In this document: positions 1 through 8,257 of the stretch, one piece after another
How the letters are laid out: each line of letters starts with the position of its first letter
Position numbering within the stretch: position 1 is the stretch's first letter
Source of the DNA: Clostridium lundense DSM 17049
GTDB taxonomy: Bacteria > Bacillota > Clostridia > Clostridiales > Clostridiaceae
Direction of reading: 5' to 3'
Assembly (NCBI RefSeq): GCF_000619945.1
Contig: NZ_JHVC01000027.1
Span: 1 to 42,485 of the forward strand
Length of the DNA: 42,485 bases
The notes under the pieces: generated by a model
The model's database searches: none
Told to the model about the DNA's origin: nothing
Seen by the model: the letters and a program-made list of their open reading frames with translations, nothing else
Program-made: the position numbers and the translations under genes

Positions 1-171
1 ACTTACCGCAGGCTAAATCGCCAAAGAAGTGTATTTCCAAGTGATACTGCATTAATGAAAGCTTTGTACTTAGCAACATTTGAAGCTACGAAGAAGTGGA
101 CTATGCCTCTTCGTAATTGGGGAAAAGTATATGGTGAGTTATCAATAATGTTTGAAGGAAGACTTTTTTAA
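1..171 (+). CDS. IS256-family (mutator) transposase, C-terminal end, cut by window edge
   Basis: Frame 1 is open from the first base to a TAA at 169-171 and gives 56 residues. It contains the segment TYRRLNRQRSVFPSD, then ALYLATFEATKKWT, and ends RNWGKVYGELSIMFEGRLF. The pattern of R-x-L-N-R-x-R-S-V-F-P, a helix with K-W-T, and a terminal W-x-x-x-(Y/L)-x-x-L-x-I-x-F-x-x-R is the usual end of IS256-type DDE transposases, which cut and paste their own element. Only the tail is in the window, so whether the copy is whole cannot be judged. Its 3' end is followed by a short GC-rich hairpin (190-212). Family call is firm; activity is unknown. Confidence 0.8.
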   Translation, partial: TYRRLNRQRSVFPSDTALMKALYLATFEATKKWTMPLRNWGKVYGELSIMFEGRLF

Positions 172-187
172 TTAAGCCTACGGCTAA

Positions 188-216
188 AAAACACGCCCTT
201 CTCTAGGGTGTTCTTG
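188..216 (+). terminator. Hairpin after transposase
   Basis: AACACGCCCT (190-199) pairs with AGGGTGTT (205-212) around a short loop, followed by only a weak T tract. It probably ends the transposase transcript or is part of the IS end. Confidence 0.4.
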
Positions 217-307
217 ACATGCAATTCATTGTTAATTATATTGTAATTAAGGCATGGAGTTTTACCATGACCTCCATGCCTATAAAATAATTATCATAGA
301 AAGCTAT

Positions 308-703
308 TTACAGAAAAACTTTCACACTCTCTGGTTGTAATTCTTTTAGAGTTACAAATTTTAAAGTATTATCTTTTGTTGTAACACCTACTTTTACATC
401 TTCTCCCCAATAACGTAATCGTTCTTGACATACTCCACAAGGTGAAAGTACTTTGAATGGAGAGTTTTCATCATCACGTACCACACAAAGGCAATGTGTA
501 ACTTTTGCATTATACTTTTGTGCTTCACACATTGCACCGGTTTCAATGCAAACTACTACGCTAGCATTAAAGGATTCTAAAGCTACACTTATTAAATATC
601 TGTTGTCATCAGTATGAATTACAGCAGCTCCTCCCCATCCTGTTGGATAACGCTGCTCTATAAATTCAATAGCTCTTGTGTACATTTCCTGTTCTATATT
701 CAT
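308..703 (-). CDS. Cytidine deaminase-like (CDA / blasticidin-S deaminase fold) protein
   Basis: A 131-residue protein of the small tetrameric cytidine deaminase type, which removes the 4-amino group of cytidine or a cytosine-containing compound using one zinc. The zinc site is visible: C52-I-E54 (first ligand and catalytic Glu) in VVCIETGAMCEA, and P88-C89-G-V-C92 (other two ligands). Length fits the family (about 130). The ATG at 703 is preferred over the upstream ATG at 730 because AAAGGAG lies about 9 nt before it. The first motif is C-I-E rather than the common (H/C)-A-E, so substrate could be a cytosine antibiotic such as blasticidin S rather than free cytidine. It is transcribed alone, on the same strand as the MFS gene behind it. 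Confidence 0.8.
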   Translation of the reverse strand: MNIEQEMYTRAIEFIEQRYPTGWGGAAVIHTDDNRYLISVALESFNASVVVCIETGAMCEAQKYNAKVTHCLCVVRDDENSPFKVLSPCGVCQERLRYWGEDVKVGVTTKDNTLKFVTLKELQPESVKVFL

Positions 704-769
704 GACCTGTTTCTCCTTTATCTTCATCAATAATTTACCATTTTAGATTAATTATAGCATATAAAAAAT

Positions 770-1951
770 TTAAGTATCAAATTTAAGTTTCTTTATAATA
801 AAAATAAAAAAGAAAATACCTATGGAAAAAGTTATCCAAAGAAATTTATAGCTTGCTTGGGAAAGTAGATAACTACTGAATGTACTACCTAACCCTCCAC
901 CACTAAAAAGACCTAACCCAATTAAGCCTGAAGGCAGTCCCTTAGTTTCTGTTACCACATCAAAAGCCATGGTTGCTAGTGTAGATTGAATAAAAATGTA
1001 TCCACAGCCTAAACTAATGGTAGCAATTAAAGTTATTTGCCAATAGGGGAGGAGCGCTAAAAGCAAGGCTGATATTAATGCTAATAAAGCACCTAGCATA
1101 ATTGTTTTTTTATGTCCAATTCTTATAACTAGTTTACCTATTTGAGAACCTGCAAATAGACAAGAAAGACCATAAAACATTATGACTAATCCACATTGTA
1201 AATAATCTAATCCTATAACATCATTTAAAAAAGCGCCTAAGTAACTGTATAAACCAAGCAATAAAAATCCAGCTATAAGTGCTAATGGAAAAATCATTCT
1301 TTGCTTTGATAATACTAGTGTATATTTAATTTCAGTAAAAAAATTTCGTTTTACAGAAATAACTGTATTTGATTGTAGTTTTAATAAAAGAAATATACTG
1401 CACACTGCTATTATAGTAAAAAAAGCAAATGACATACGCCAACTAATAAACTTTGCTAAAAATCCACCTAATCCAGCACTTAAACCTTGTCCTAGAAAAA
1501 CAAGTCCCATAAATTTTCCTACATATAGTTGACGTTTTTTGGTTGGGACAGTATCACCAATTAAGGCTAGAGATACAGCAATAATTCCAGCAGCAAAAAA
1601 ACCTGTGAATGTTCGCCAAAAGCATAATGTCCACAAGGAATTAGAAAGTGCACATCCCGCAGTGCCTAAAGTAAATCCACACATAATAAACTTTAATGTT
1701 TTAACTTTGCTAAATCCGTCACTAAAAAATCCATAAACAGGTTGCATAATTCCATAGGGGATCATATAAGCTGTTAATATAATTCCAGCTTTAGGGATTG
1801 AGATGCCAAAGTTTGCAGCTATTGCTGGAAGTACAGGTGATACAAACCAATTATCAGCAGCAGAAATAAAACCTGCCAGACCTAAAATCAAAACTAATTT
1901 ATTGTTACTTAAAGTTACTGACTTTTGATTTTTATAAGTTAAATGTTTCAC
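770..1951 (-). CDS. MFS transporter, drug/metabolite efflux type
   Basis: A roughly 393-residue membrane protein with about 12 hydrophobic helices, typical of 12-TM major facilitator antiporters. The N-terminal half has the family signature between helices 2 and 3 (YGFFSDGFSKVKTL, a D-G-x-x-K/R variant of motif A) and the helix 4-5 region WRTFTGFFAAGIIAVSLALIGD. A GTG start at 1951 is chosen because AAAGGAAG sits 7 nt upstream; a longer frame reaches an ATG at 2035 but has no ribosome site. It is divergent from the MocR regulator at 2146 across a short intergenic stretch, so it is the likely target of that regulator. Substrate is not evident from sequence. Confidence 0.8.
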   Translation of the reverse strand: MKHLTYKNQKSVTLSNNKLVLILGLAGFISAADNWFVSPVLPAIAANFGISIPKAGIILTAYMIPYGIMQPVYGFFSDGFSKVKTLKFIMCGFTLGTAGCALSNSLWTLCFWRTFTGFFAAGIIAVSLALIGDTVPTKKRQLYVGKFMGLVFLGQGLSAGLGGFLAKFISWRMSFAFFTIIAVCSIFLLLKLQSNTVISVKRNFFTEIKYTLVLSKQRMIFPLALIAGFLLLGLYSYLGAFLNDVIGLDYLQCGLVIMFYGLSCLFAGSQIGKLVIRIGHKKTIMLGALLALISALLLALLPYWQITLIATISLGCGYIFIQSTLATMAFDVVTETKGLPSGLIGLGLFSGGGLGSTFSSYLLSQASYKFLWITFSIGIFFFIFIIKKLKFDT

Positions 1952-2052
1952 ATTAATACTTCCTTTCATTAATATTTTGCGTAGCTTTATGCTAAATGAG
2001 CTATATTTACGTAAAGTATACTTTGTTAATAGCACCTATTTTCCATATTTAG

Positions 2053-2122
2053 TAGTACAATTAAAGTATATGAACTATATGTATTTTCAACAACAGCAAA
2101 AAAATTAATGTGGACTAGTACA
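2053..2122. promoter_or_regulatory. Divergent promoter region with repeated TAGTACA boxes
   Basis: Between the MFS gene and the MocR gene the heptamer TAGTACA occurs at 2053-2059 and again at 2116-2122, 63 nt apart (six helical turns). MocR proteins commonly bind direct repeats in the promoter they share with a divergent target. The match could be chance; no third copy is seen. Confidence 0.3.
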
Positions 2123-2145
2123 GATTTACAAGGAGAATATATTCT

Positions 2146-3471
2146 ATGAAATATGAAATTATTTTAAACTACATAAAAGATGAAATATCTAAAGGAAAAA
2201 TTAAATCAGGAGATAAGTTACCATCAATAAGAAATCTTTGTGATAAATTTCAATGCAGTAAAATAACTGTTTCTAAAGCATATGATTTATTAGAAAAAGA
2301 ACATATAGCGTACTCAATACCTAAAAGTGGACACTATCTTATTAAAAACAATATAAATTTAAATAATAGCAGTAATAAAAATATAGATTTTTCTATATCT
2401 GCTCCAGATAAGAGAGTTTTACCTTATGATGAATTTCAACATTGTTTAAATGAAGCAATGGAATTATATAAAGAAAGTCTTCTTTTTAATTCTAACCCCC
2501 AAGGACTTGAAAATTTGATTTATGTGATACTTAAACAACTCCAAGATTATCAAGTATTTACTGAAAAACAGTGTATTTTTATTACAGCAGGTTCACAACA
2601 AGCTATTAATATATTAACAATGATGGAATTTCCAAATGGGAAAGAAAATGTGCTTATAGAACAGCCTACATATTATGGTATTATCGAATCTTTGAAGCTT
2701 AATAATAAAAAAGCTATTTGTATTTGTAGAAAGGAAAATGGTATAAATTTTGATGAACTCGAAAAAATTTTAAAATATGATAATATAAAATTTTTTTATA
2801 CTATTCCTAGATTTCATAATCCCACAGGCTTTTCATATTCTAATGATGAAAAAAAGCAAATATTAAAGCTTTGTCAAAAATATGATGTGTATATAGTTGA
2901 GGATGACTATCTTGCTGATTTAGAAACTAATAAAAAATCAGATCCAATATATGCTTTAGACTCTTTTTCAAGAGTAATATATTTAAAAAGCTATTCTAAA
3001 ATATTGTTACAGGGATTAAGAATTTCAGCAGCTGTACTTCCAAGGTTTTTAACAAAAACTTTTGAGAAATATAAAAGATGGAGTGATTTAAATACATCTA
3101 TACTTTCACAAGGAACTTTAGAGATTTATATAAAGAGCGGCATATTTAAGGAACATATGAAAAGACTTAGAAAAGTATATTCTAATAGGATGAGCTATCT
3201 TAATAAAATAGCAAAAAGTTTTAATAACTCAGATATAGTGTGGCATATTCCTAACTCAGGTTTTTTTGCAAGCTTTGAAATTAATAATAATATAGATATT
3301 AAAGGTTTTATCAAAAATTTAAGTGAAAGAAATGTATTACTTGAAGATCCAAATATATTTTATTTAAATAATTGTATAAATGACAAATTATTTAGATTAA
3401 GCTTAAGTAGAGTTAATAATAGTGAAATTAAAAGAGGAATATCTATAATTGCAGATGAAATTTCTAAATAA
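2146..3471 (+). CDS. MocR-family regulator (GntR winged helix fused to aminotransferase domain)
   Basis: A 441-residue protein with a GntR-type winged helix at about residues 1-66 (GDKLPSIRNLCDKFQCSKITVSKAYDLLE) followed by a fold-type I aminotransferase domain from about 85 to the end. Pyridoxal phosphate features are present: HNPTG (224-228), the Asp pair in VEDDYLADLE (253-254), the Schiff-base lysine K285 in LKSYSKILLQG and the Arg in GLRISA (292). Such proteins (PdxR, GabR relatives) use PLP or a PLP adduct as a ligand to control a divergent gene. Start ATG has AAGGAG about 10 nt before it. The obvious target is the divergent MFS transporter. The protein ends just before a terminator, so it is monocistronic. 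Confidence 0.88.
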   Translation: MKYEIILNYIKDEISKGKIKSGDKLPSIRNLCDKFQCSKITVSKAYDLLEKEHIAYSIPKSGHYLIKNNINLNNSSNKNIDFSISAPDKRVLPYDEFQHCLNEAMELYKESLLFNSNPQGLENLIYVILKQLQDYQVFTEKQCIFITAGSQQAINILTMMEFPNGKENVLIEQPTYYGIIESLKLNNKKAICICRKENGINFDELEKILKYDNIKFFYTIPRFHNPTGFSYSNDEKKQILKLCQKYDVYIVEDDYLADLETNKKSDPIYALDSFSRVIYLKSYSKILLQGLRISAAVLPRFLTKTFEKYKRWSDLNTSILSQGTLEIYIKSGIFKEHMKRLRKVYSNRMSYLNKIAKSFNNSDIVWHIPNSGFFASFEINNNIDIKGFIKNLSERNVLLEDPNIFYLNNCINDKLFRLSLSRVNNSEIKRGISIIADEISK

Positions 3472-3491
3472 TATTAATCCTATCTCTTGGT

Positions 3492-3519
3492 AAATCCCAT
3501 ATTGGGATTTCTTTTTTTA
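3492..3519 (+). terminator. Rho-independent terminator of MocR gene
   Basis: AAATCCCA (3492-3499) pairs with TGGGATTT (3503-3510) and is followed by C and a seven-T run. Confidence 0.85.
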
Positions 3520-3572
3520 TAGATAAAATTCTATTTTTATTTTCATAAAAAATTTAAACTACAAAAAACTTT

Positions 3573-3601
3573 TTGAAACCCTCCTGCCGTAATATTATAT
3601 G
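3573..3601 (+). promoter_or_regulatory. Possible promoter of the sigma/ABC operon
   Basis: TTGAAA at 3573 and TATATG at 3596 are 17 nt apart, a weak housekeeping-type promoter. The same stretch holds GAAACC and CGTAAT, elements reminiscent of ECF promoters, but they are only about 8 nt apart, half the normal spacing. Which element is used cannot be decided by eye. Confidence 0.3.
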
Positions 3602-3629
3602 ATGTATTAAATTTAGGGAGGAATTTGTA

Positions 3630-4541
3630 ATGAAGGAATTAGTTTCTTTTGAACATGTAACAAAAATTTATAATAGAAAATTTAAAGCATTAAATGATGT
3701 GAGTTTTAAAATAGGAGAAGGTATGTTTGGACTTTTAGGTGCTAATGGAGCTGGGAAGACAACTTTAATGAAAAGTCTTGTGACTTTGAATAATCCTGAA
3801 AAGGGCAGAATTATTGTAGATGGATATGATACTCAAAAGCAGGGGTTAGAGGTTAGAAATATAGTTGGATATCTTCCACAGGATTTTTCTATATATCCTA
3901 ACTTAACTGCTTACGAATTTTTAGATTATATAGCTCAAATAAACAAAATAAATAATTCAAAGGTTAGAAAAAATAAAATTGAAGAGGTTCTAGAAGGGGT
4001 TAACTTATGGCAGGTTAAAGATAAAAAGGTTGGAGGTTTTTCTGGAGGAATGAAAAGACGTCTTGGAATAGCCCAAGCAATTTTAAAAGATCCTAAGATT
4101 TTAATTGTTGATGAACCAACAGCAGGACTTGATCCAGAGGAGAGGATTCGTTTTAGAATGCTTCTTACAGAATTTAGCCAAAATAAATGTGTTATTTTAT
4201 CAACTCATATAGTAGAAGATATAGCAAGTTCTTGTGAAACTATAGGATTTTTAAATAAAGGTACTTTAATGTATTTTGGATCTCCAGTAGATTTTATTGA
4301 AAAGGTTAGAGGAAAAGTAAAAGAATTTTGTATTTCAGATAGAAAGGAAATGCTTTATTTAAAAAATACTTATGAGATTATTTCGGAGAGAAGAACATCT
4401 AATGGAACATTTATAAGGGTTATTGGTGACAATCTCTTAAATGAAGTAAGGGGAACTTTAGTAGAGCCTAATTTAGAAGATGCTTATATGTATTATGTAA
4501 AATATGATGAGTGTAGAGAGGAGAATATAAAACATGCTTAA
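3630..4541 (+). CDS. ABC transporter ATPase (first of two in operon)
   Basis: A 303-residue ABC-2 type ATP-binding protein. Walker A is GANGAGKTT (37-45), the Q loop lies in GYLPQDFSIYP (about 80-90), the signature is FSGGM (137-141), Walker B is ILIVDEP (157-163) and the switch histidine follows in LSTHIVED. The C-terminal end LEDAYMYYVKYD resembles the end of the second ATPase at 6769, so the two probably arose by duplication. Ribosome site GGGAGG precedes the ATG. The stop overlaps the start of the first permease by 8 nt, giving translational coupling. It should power export or membrane clearance of a substrate together with the permeases at 4534 and 5270. Confidence 0.9.
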   Translation: MKELVSFEHVTKIYNRKFKALNDVSFKIGEGMFGLLGANGAGKTTLMKSLVTLNNPEKGRIIVDGYDTQKQGLEVRNIVGYLPQDFSIYPNLTAYEFLDYIAQINKINNSKVRKNKIEEVLEGVNLWQVKDKKVGGFSGGMKRRLGIAQAILKDPKILIVDEPTAGLDPEERIRFRMLLTEFSQNKCVILSTHIVEDIASSCETIGFLNKGTLMYFGSPVDFIEKVRGKVKEFCISDRKEMLYLKNTYEIISERRTSNGTFIRVIGDNLLNEVRGTLVEPNLEDAYMYYVKYDECREENIKHA

Positions 4542-5280
4542 GCAAATTATGATAATAGCCAAAACTGAAACAAAAATGCTTTTAAGAAGCTGGGTTACTA
4601 TTTTTACTGCTTTTATGTTAATAGTAATTCCTTTAATTTTTGAAAGCCCTCTAGAAGCAGGTAGGATTTGGACTCATAATTCAGCAGCTTATGCTTGTAA
4701 TCAAGGTGTAGTTGTTACTACTATGATGAGTATATCAGTAGTAGTAGCTTCTGTATATTATAAAGATAAAATAAGTGATATGCCAATTATAATTTTTTCA
4801 AATCCTATTACACCTAAGATGTATTGTTTAGGAAAATTTTTAGGAGTATATATTTATATGTTATTAATAGCTTTGAGTAGCAACTTTGTTGCATTATTTC
4901 AACCATTATTATTAGGAAGATTAATGATTTATTCTCCTTTGGAATTTTTAAAGGTATTTATATTATACACTGTACCTTCATCTTTGGTAATGACTCTAAT
5001 TGCTTATTTTATAGAGGTTATTTTTAATAAAACAGTGGTGACATTGATGTTACCTACGTCAATTTTCTTTTTAGTTGAAAAATTAAATCCAATATTTCAA
5101 TTTAGAATTAATGAATTTCAGTTGTCTAATTTAATAAAAAGAAATTTTACTCCTGAACTAATAAAATTTATTACAATAAATAGATTATATGTTTTAGGGT
5201 TATCTTTAATTTTATTAGTTTCTTCACTTTTAATATTTTCTCCTAAAAAGATTTTAAGAGGTGATAAAATTGTTAATTAA
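4534..5280 (+). CDS. ABC-2 type permease subunit
   Basis: A 248-residue integral membrane protein with about six hydrophobic segments (for example ITAFMLIVIPLIF-like helix near the N-terminus, TTMMSISVVVASVYY, YMLLIALSSNFVALF and a final SLILLVSSLLIF). The N-terminal cytoplasmic start MLKQIMIIAKTETKMLLRSW is typical of ABC-2 half permeases. It begins inside the end of the ATPase gene behind GAGGAG and its own stop overlaps the start of the next permease. Family membership rests on topology and context; there are no catalytic motifs in such subunits. Confidence 0.75.
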   Translation: MLKQIMIIAKTETKMLLRSWVTIFTAFMLIVIPLIFESPLEAGRIWTHNSAAYACNQGVVVTTMMSISVVVASVYYKDKISDMPIIIFSNPITPKMYCLGKFLGVYIYMLLIALSSNFVALFQPLLLGRLMIYSPLEFLKVFILYTVPSSLVMTLIAYFIEVIFNKTVVTLMLPTSIFFLVEKLNPIFQFRINEFQLSNLIKRNFTPELIKFITINRLYVLGLSLILLVSSLLIFSPKKILRGDKIVN

Positions 5281-6718
5281 ATATTATTTCAAACAACAAT
5301 CTAAATTACTTGTGCTTATTGTATTAGTTTTGGCTTTATTAAATGTATTAACTATTGTTATGAAGGATGACATAACTTGGGGTTACTATACAATGTTATA
5401 TTGTATTTTACCTGTAGTATTTACAGCAAATATATTTTCCAGGGAAATAGAAAATAAAACCGATTTTTTAATTTTTACATCAAGAACACCTAAATATATT
5501 ATTTTAATAAAAAAATTTTTATGTAATTGGTTAGCAATAGAAGCTTTAATATCTCTTTTATATATAATAGCCTTTGCTTTTGGGCTAGAAACTTCCTTTA
5601 AAAAGTTATTGTCCATTTTTATATATTCTACTATATTGAGTTTAGTAGGACTTATTGCTGCGTTAATTAGTAAGAAAACTCTTATTGGTTATGGAATTCC
5701 TATTGGTATCTGGACAGCACAAATGCTGGCAGGTACTCGATGGTCACAAGAACATTCATTAATTTCTGTAGTTATAAATATATTTTTAGATACTTCAGTA
5801 TGGTCCAATTTACTGTTTTTAGGAGCTTTAATTGTACCACTTGCTATGTTTTGTGTATTCATAGTAAGTAAAGGTGAGAATGGGAGAAAAAATATTATTT
5901 TAGTTGGTACAGCATTTTCAATCATTATAATTTCTTTAAATTTATTTGCATATAATTCAAAGTTAAAATATTATGAGTTTTGGAAGGATACAAAATGGAA
6001 AAACCTATCTAATGGAAATATTGAATTAAAATATAAAGGTTTTACTAAAGAAAATGCGAATAAAATAAGTAACATAGCTAAAGAACAAGTTAATGTTTAT
6101 AATGATTTATTTAAAGATCAAGTTTGTTATGATAAGTTTTATTTATGGTTTGGTAAAGAAGATGAATTAGAAAGTAACAGTAAAAATGTATATAAAATTA
6201 ATACTGATTTTTTACATGACTTTGAGAAAGTAGGAAATGGGGGGAAAGATTGGCCCTTAGAGGTAACTTATAGTATATTAGAGCCTAATTTTAAAAATAT
6301 TAAAGATTATAAATTAAGAGAGCAGTGGATGACTTACTTATTTCAAATCTATGCACTTCCAGAGCTTAAAACAAAATACGAACAGCAAATATGGACGAAA
6401 CCTTATAATTATGACATACATGATAAAGAGGAATGTATTAAAACATGGGAAGGTTTAATAGATAAAGCGGAATATAAAAAGCGAGATGTGTATGAAGTGG
6501 GTAAGGCGGTTTTATATAATTTAGATAAAACAGATCACGAAAATATGATTAAAGTTTTAAGAGAAATAGGAAACAGTTCTAAAGAATTGTCCAATGAAGA
6601 TATTAAAAAAATATGCATGAAGTATTATGCTGAGACATATATAAATAAATTGTTTGCAAGTTATGAAAGGGCAATTTCTTTAGGAAGTAAAATTGTGGAG
6701 TATCAAGTAATGGAATGA
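5270..6718 (+). CDS. ABC-2 permease with large C-terminal extra-membrane domain
   Basis: A 482-residue protein: about six membrane helices in residues 10-225, then a hydrophilic domain of roughly 240 residues. A TTG start at 5270 is preferred because AGAGGTG lies 6 nt upstream; a GTG at 5261 is also in frame but has a poor ribosome site. The layout recalls ABC permeases that carry a gluzincin (M1 peptidase-like) domain after the last helix, yet no HExxH is visible, so if related the domain is inactive and would act in binding. The domain is rich in Tyr, Trp and Lys and likely faces outside, where it could sense or hold a peptide or lipid. It overlaps the upstream permease by 11 nt. Confidence 0.6.
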   Translation: MLIKYYFKQQSKLLVLIVLVLALLNVLTIVMKDDITWGYYTMLYCILPVVFTANIFSREIENKTDFLIFTSRTPKYIILIKKFLCNWLAIEALISLLYIIAFAFGLETSFKKLLSIFIYSTILSLVGLIAALISKKTLIGYGIPIGIWTAQMLAGTRWSQEHSLISVVINIFLDTSVWSNLLFLGALIVPLAMFCVFIVSKGENGRKNIILVGTAFSIIIISLNLFAYNSKLKYYEFWKDTKWKNLSNGNIELKYKGFTKENANKISNIAKEQVNVYNDLFKDQVCYDKFYLWFGKEDELESNSKNVYKINTDFLHDFEKVGNGGKDWPLEVTYSILEPNFKNIKDYKLREQWMTYLFQIYALPELKTKYEQQIWTKPYNYDIHDKEECIKTWEGLIDKAEYKKRDVYEVGKAVLYNLDKTDHENMIKVLREIGNSSKELSNEDIKKICMKYYAETYINKLFASYERAISLGSKIVEYQVME

Positions 6719-6768
6719 AAATAATGTTAATGCAATGTGAAAGAGTAAGATTTTAAGGGTGTGATATT

Positions 6769-7632
6769 TTGAAGTTAGAAATCAGCAATTTAACAAAATT
6801 ATATAACAAACGTATAGGGTTAAATAATTTTTCTATAGTATTAAAGGAAGGTATAGTTGGAGTTATGGCACCAAATGGCTCTGGTAAAACCACACTATTA
6901 AAAATTTTAGCTACAGTTATGAAACCAACAAGTGGCAGTGTTTATTTAAATGGAGAAGATATATTTACTTTGGGAAAAAATTATAGAGAAATTATAGGAT
7001 ATATACCTCAAAATTTTGGGGTATATCCAAACTTTACTGCAGAGCAGTTTTTAAAATACTTTGGAATTTTAAAAGGCATTCCTAAAAAAGAAATGAAACA
7101 TAGAGTAGATAATGTGCTTAATTTGGTTCATTTAACTAATGTTAAAGATGAAAAATTAAAAACTTTTTCAGGAGGTATGCAGCAAAGAGTAGGTATTGCT
7201 GTAGCTTTGTTAAATGACCCTAAAATATTAATATTGGATGAACCCACAGTAGGACTTGATCCTGATGAAAGGATTAGGTTTAGAGATTTTTTAGTGGAAA
7301 TAAGTGAAAATAAAATCATTATATTATCTACACATATAGTTTCGGATATAGATGAGATAGCATCTGACATTATATTTATGAAAAAAGGAGAATTAATAAC
7401 ACATATTACACCTCAAGATGCTCTTTTATCTATTAGCAATAAAGTTTATGAAGTTGTAACAGATTTAAATGGTATAAGGGATTTAAAGAAAAATTATATT
7501 GTTAGTAAAAGTATAAACAAAAAAGAGGGATTAACAGCTAGAATTGTTGGAGAAAAACCTTGTGAAAATGCTATACCAGTTGAACCTACACTAGAAGATG
7601 TATATATGTATTATTATAAATATATGGATTAA
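6769..7632 (+). CDS. ABC transporter ATPase (second of two in operon)
   Basis: A 287-residue ABC ATPase. Walker A reads APNGSGKTT (34-42), with Ala in place of the usual first Gly; signature FSGGM (133-137); Walker B ILILDEP (153-159); switch His in LSTHIVSDID. The start is TTG with AAGGGTG upstream. The C-terminal end VEPTLEDVYMYYYKYMD closely matches the end of the first ATPase, and both share the DPDERIRF/DPEERIRF segment after Walker B, so they are paralogues. Two different ATPases with two different permeases suggest a heteromeric exporter or two pumps made as one unit. Confidence 0.9.
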   Translation: MKLEISNLTKLYNKRIGLNNFSIVLKEGIVGVMAPNGSGKTTLLKILATVMKPTSGSVYLNGEDIFTLGKNYREIIGYIPQNFGVYPNFTAEQFLKYFGILKGIPKKEMKHRVDNVLNLVHLTNVKDEKLKTFSGGMQQRVGIAVALLNDPKILILDEPTVGLDPDERIRFRDFLVEISENKIIILSTHIVSDIDEIASDIIFMKKGELITHITPQDALLSISNKVYEVVTDLNGIRDLKKNYIVSKSINKKEGLTARIVGEKPCENAIPVEPTLEDVYMYYYKYMD

Positions 7633-7690
7633 CTAAATTATAATAGGAACTATTTTTGTACCTGTTTAATTTGTAAGGGGGGATGCAATA

Positions 7691-8257
7691 ATGAATGATT
7701 TAAGTGATGAAGAATTATTTAATGAAGTTATTAAAGGTAACAAAGCAGCAATGAAATTTATTGTACAGAGATACTATAAAAATATTTTTAGATATATTTA
7801 TTTAAAGATGAATGATTATCATTTATCAGAGGATTTGTGTCAAGAGGTCTTTTGTAAGATTTATCAGAAAAGGAACACATATTCAATTGAATATCCTTTA
7901 AAACCTTGGATTTATAAAATAGCACATAACTCCATAATTGATTATATGAGAAGTTCAAGTTTTAAAAATAAAAATAATGTACAAGTCTTAGATGAGAATA
8001 TTAAAGAAACAGAAAATGTGATTGAGTGTAATTTTTTTGATAACAATATTGATGAGTATATGGAGAACCTAAATGAGCATCAAAAGGAAGTAGTAAAGTT
8101 AAGATTTTGTCACCAACTATCCATTGAAGAAATTGCAAAGGTTACGGATTCTAGTGTAAACACTACTAAAAGTAGATTATATCAAGGGATTAAAAACATA
8201 AAGAATAAAATAAAGAATTCAGTAGGAGGTGGTTTTTATGAATCAAAGGTTAAATGA
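7691..8257 (+). CDS. ECF-type RNA polymerase sigma factor
   Basis: A 188-residue sigma-70 family protein with only regions 2 and 4. Region 2 covers about residues 20-90 (YYKNIFRYIYLKMNDYHLSE, DLCQEVFCKIYQK, then WIYKIAHNSIIDYMR, the core-binding and -10 segment). Region 4 covers about 125-175 with the helix-turn-helix LSIEEIAKVTDSSVNTTKSRLYQGIKNI. Ribosome site is AAGGGGGG before ATG. Its end overlaps the next gene by 20 nt, the normal arrangement for an ECF sigma factor with its anti-sigma. It likely drives this operon and perhaps other envelope genes. Confidence 0.88.
   Translation: MNDLSDEELFNEVIKGNKAAMKFIVQRYYKNIFRYIYLKMNDYHLSEDLCQEVFCKIYQKRNTYSIEYPLKPWIYKIAHNSIIDYMRSSSFKNKNNVQVLDENIKETENVIECNFFDNNIDEYMENLNEHQKEVVKLRFCHQLSIEEIAKVTDSSVNTTKSRLYQGIKNIKNKIKNSVGGGFYESKVK

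Noticed and set aside
3572..3600. Classical ECF promoter (GAAACC / CGTA) for the sigma operon
   Set aside because: The two elements are only about 8 nt apart where about 16-17 is needed, so it was kept only as a weak promoter note.
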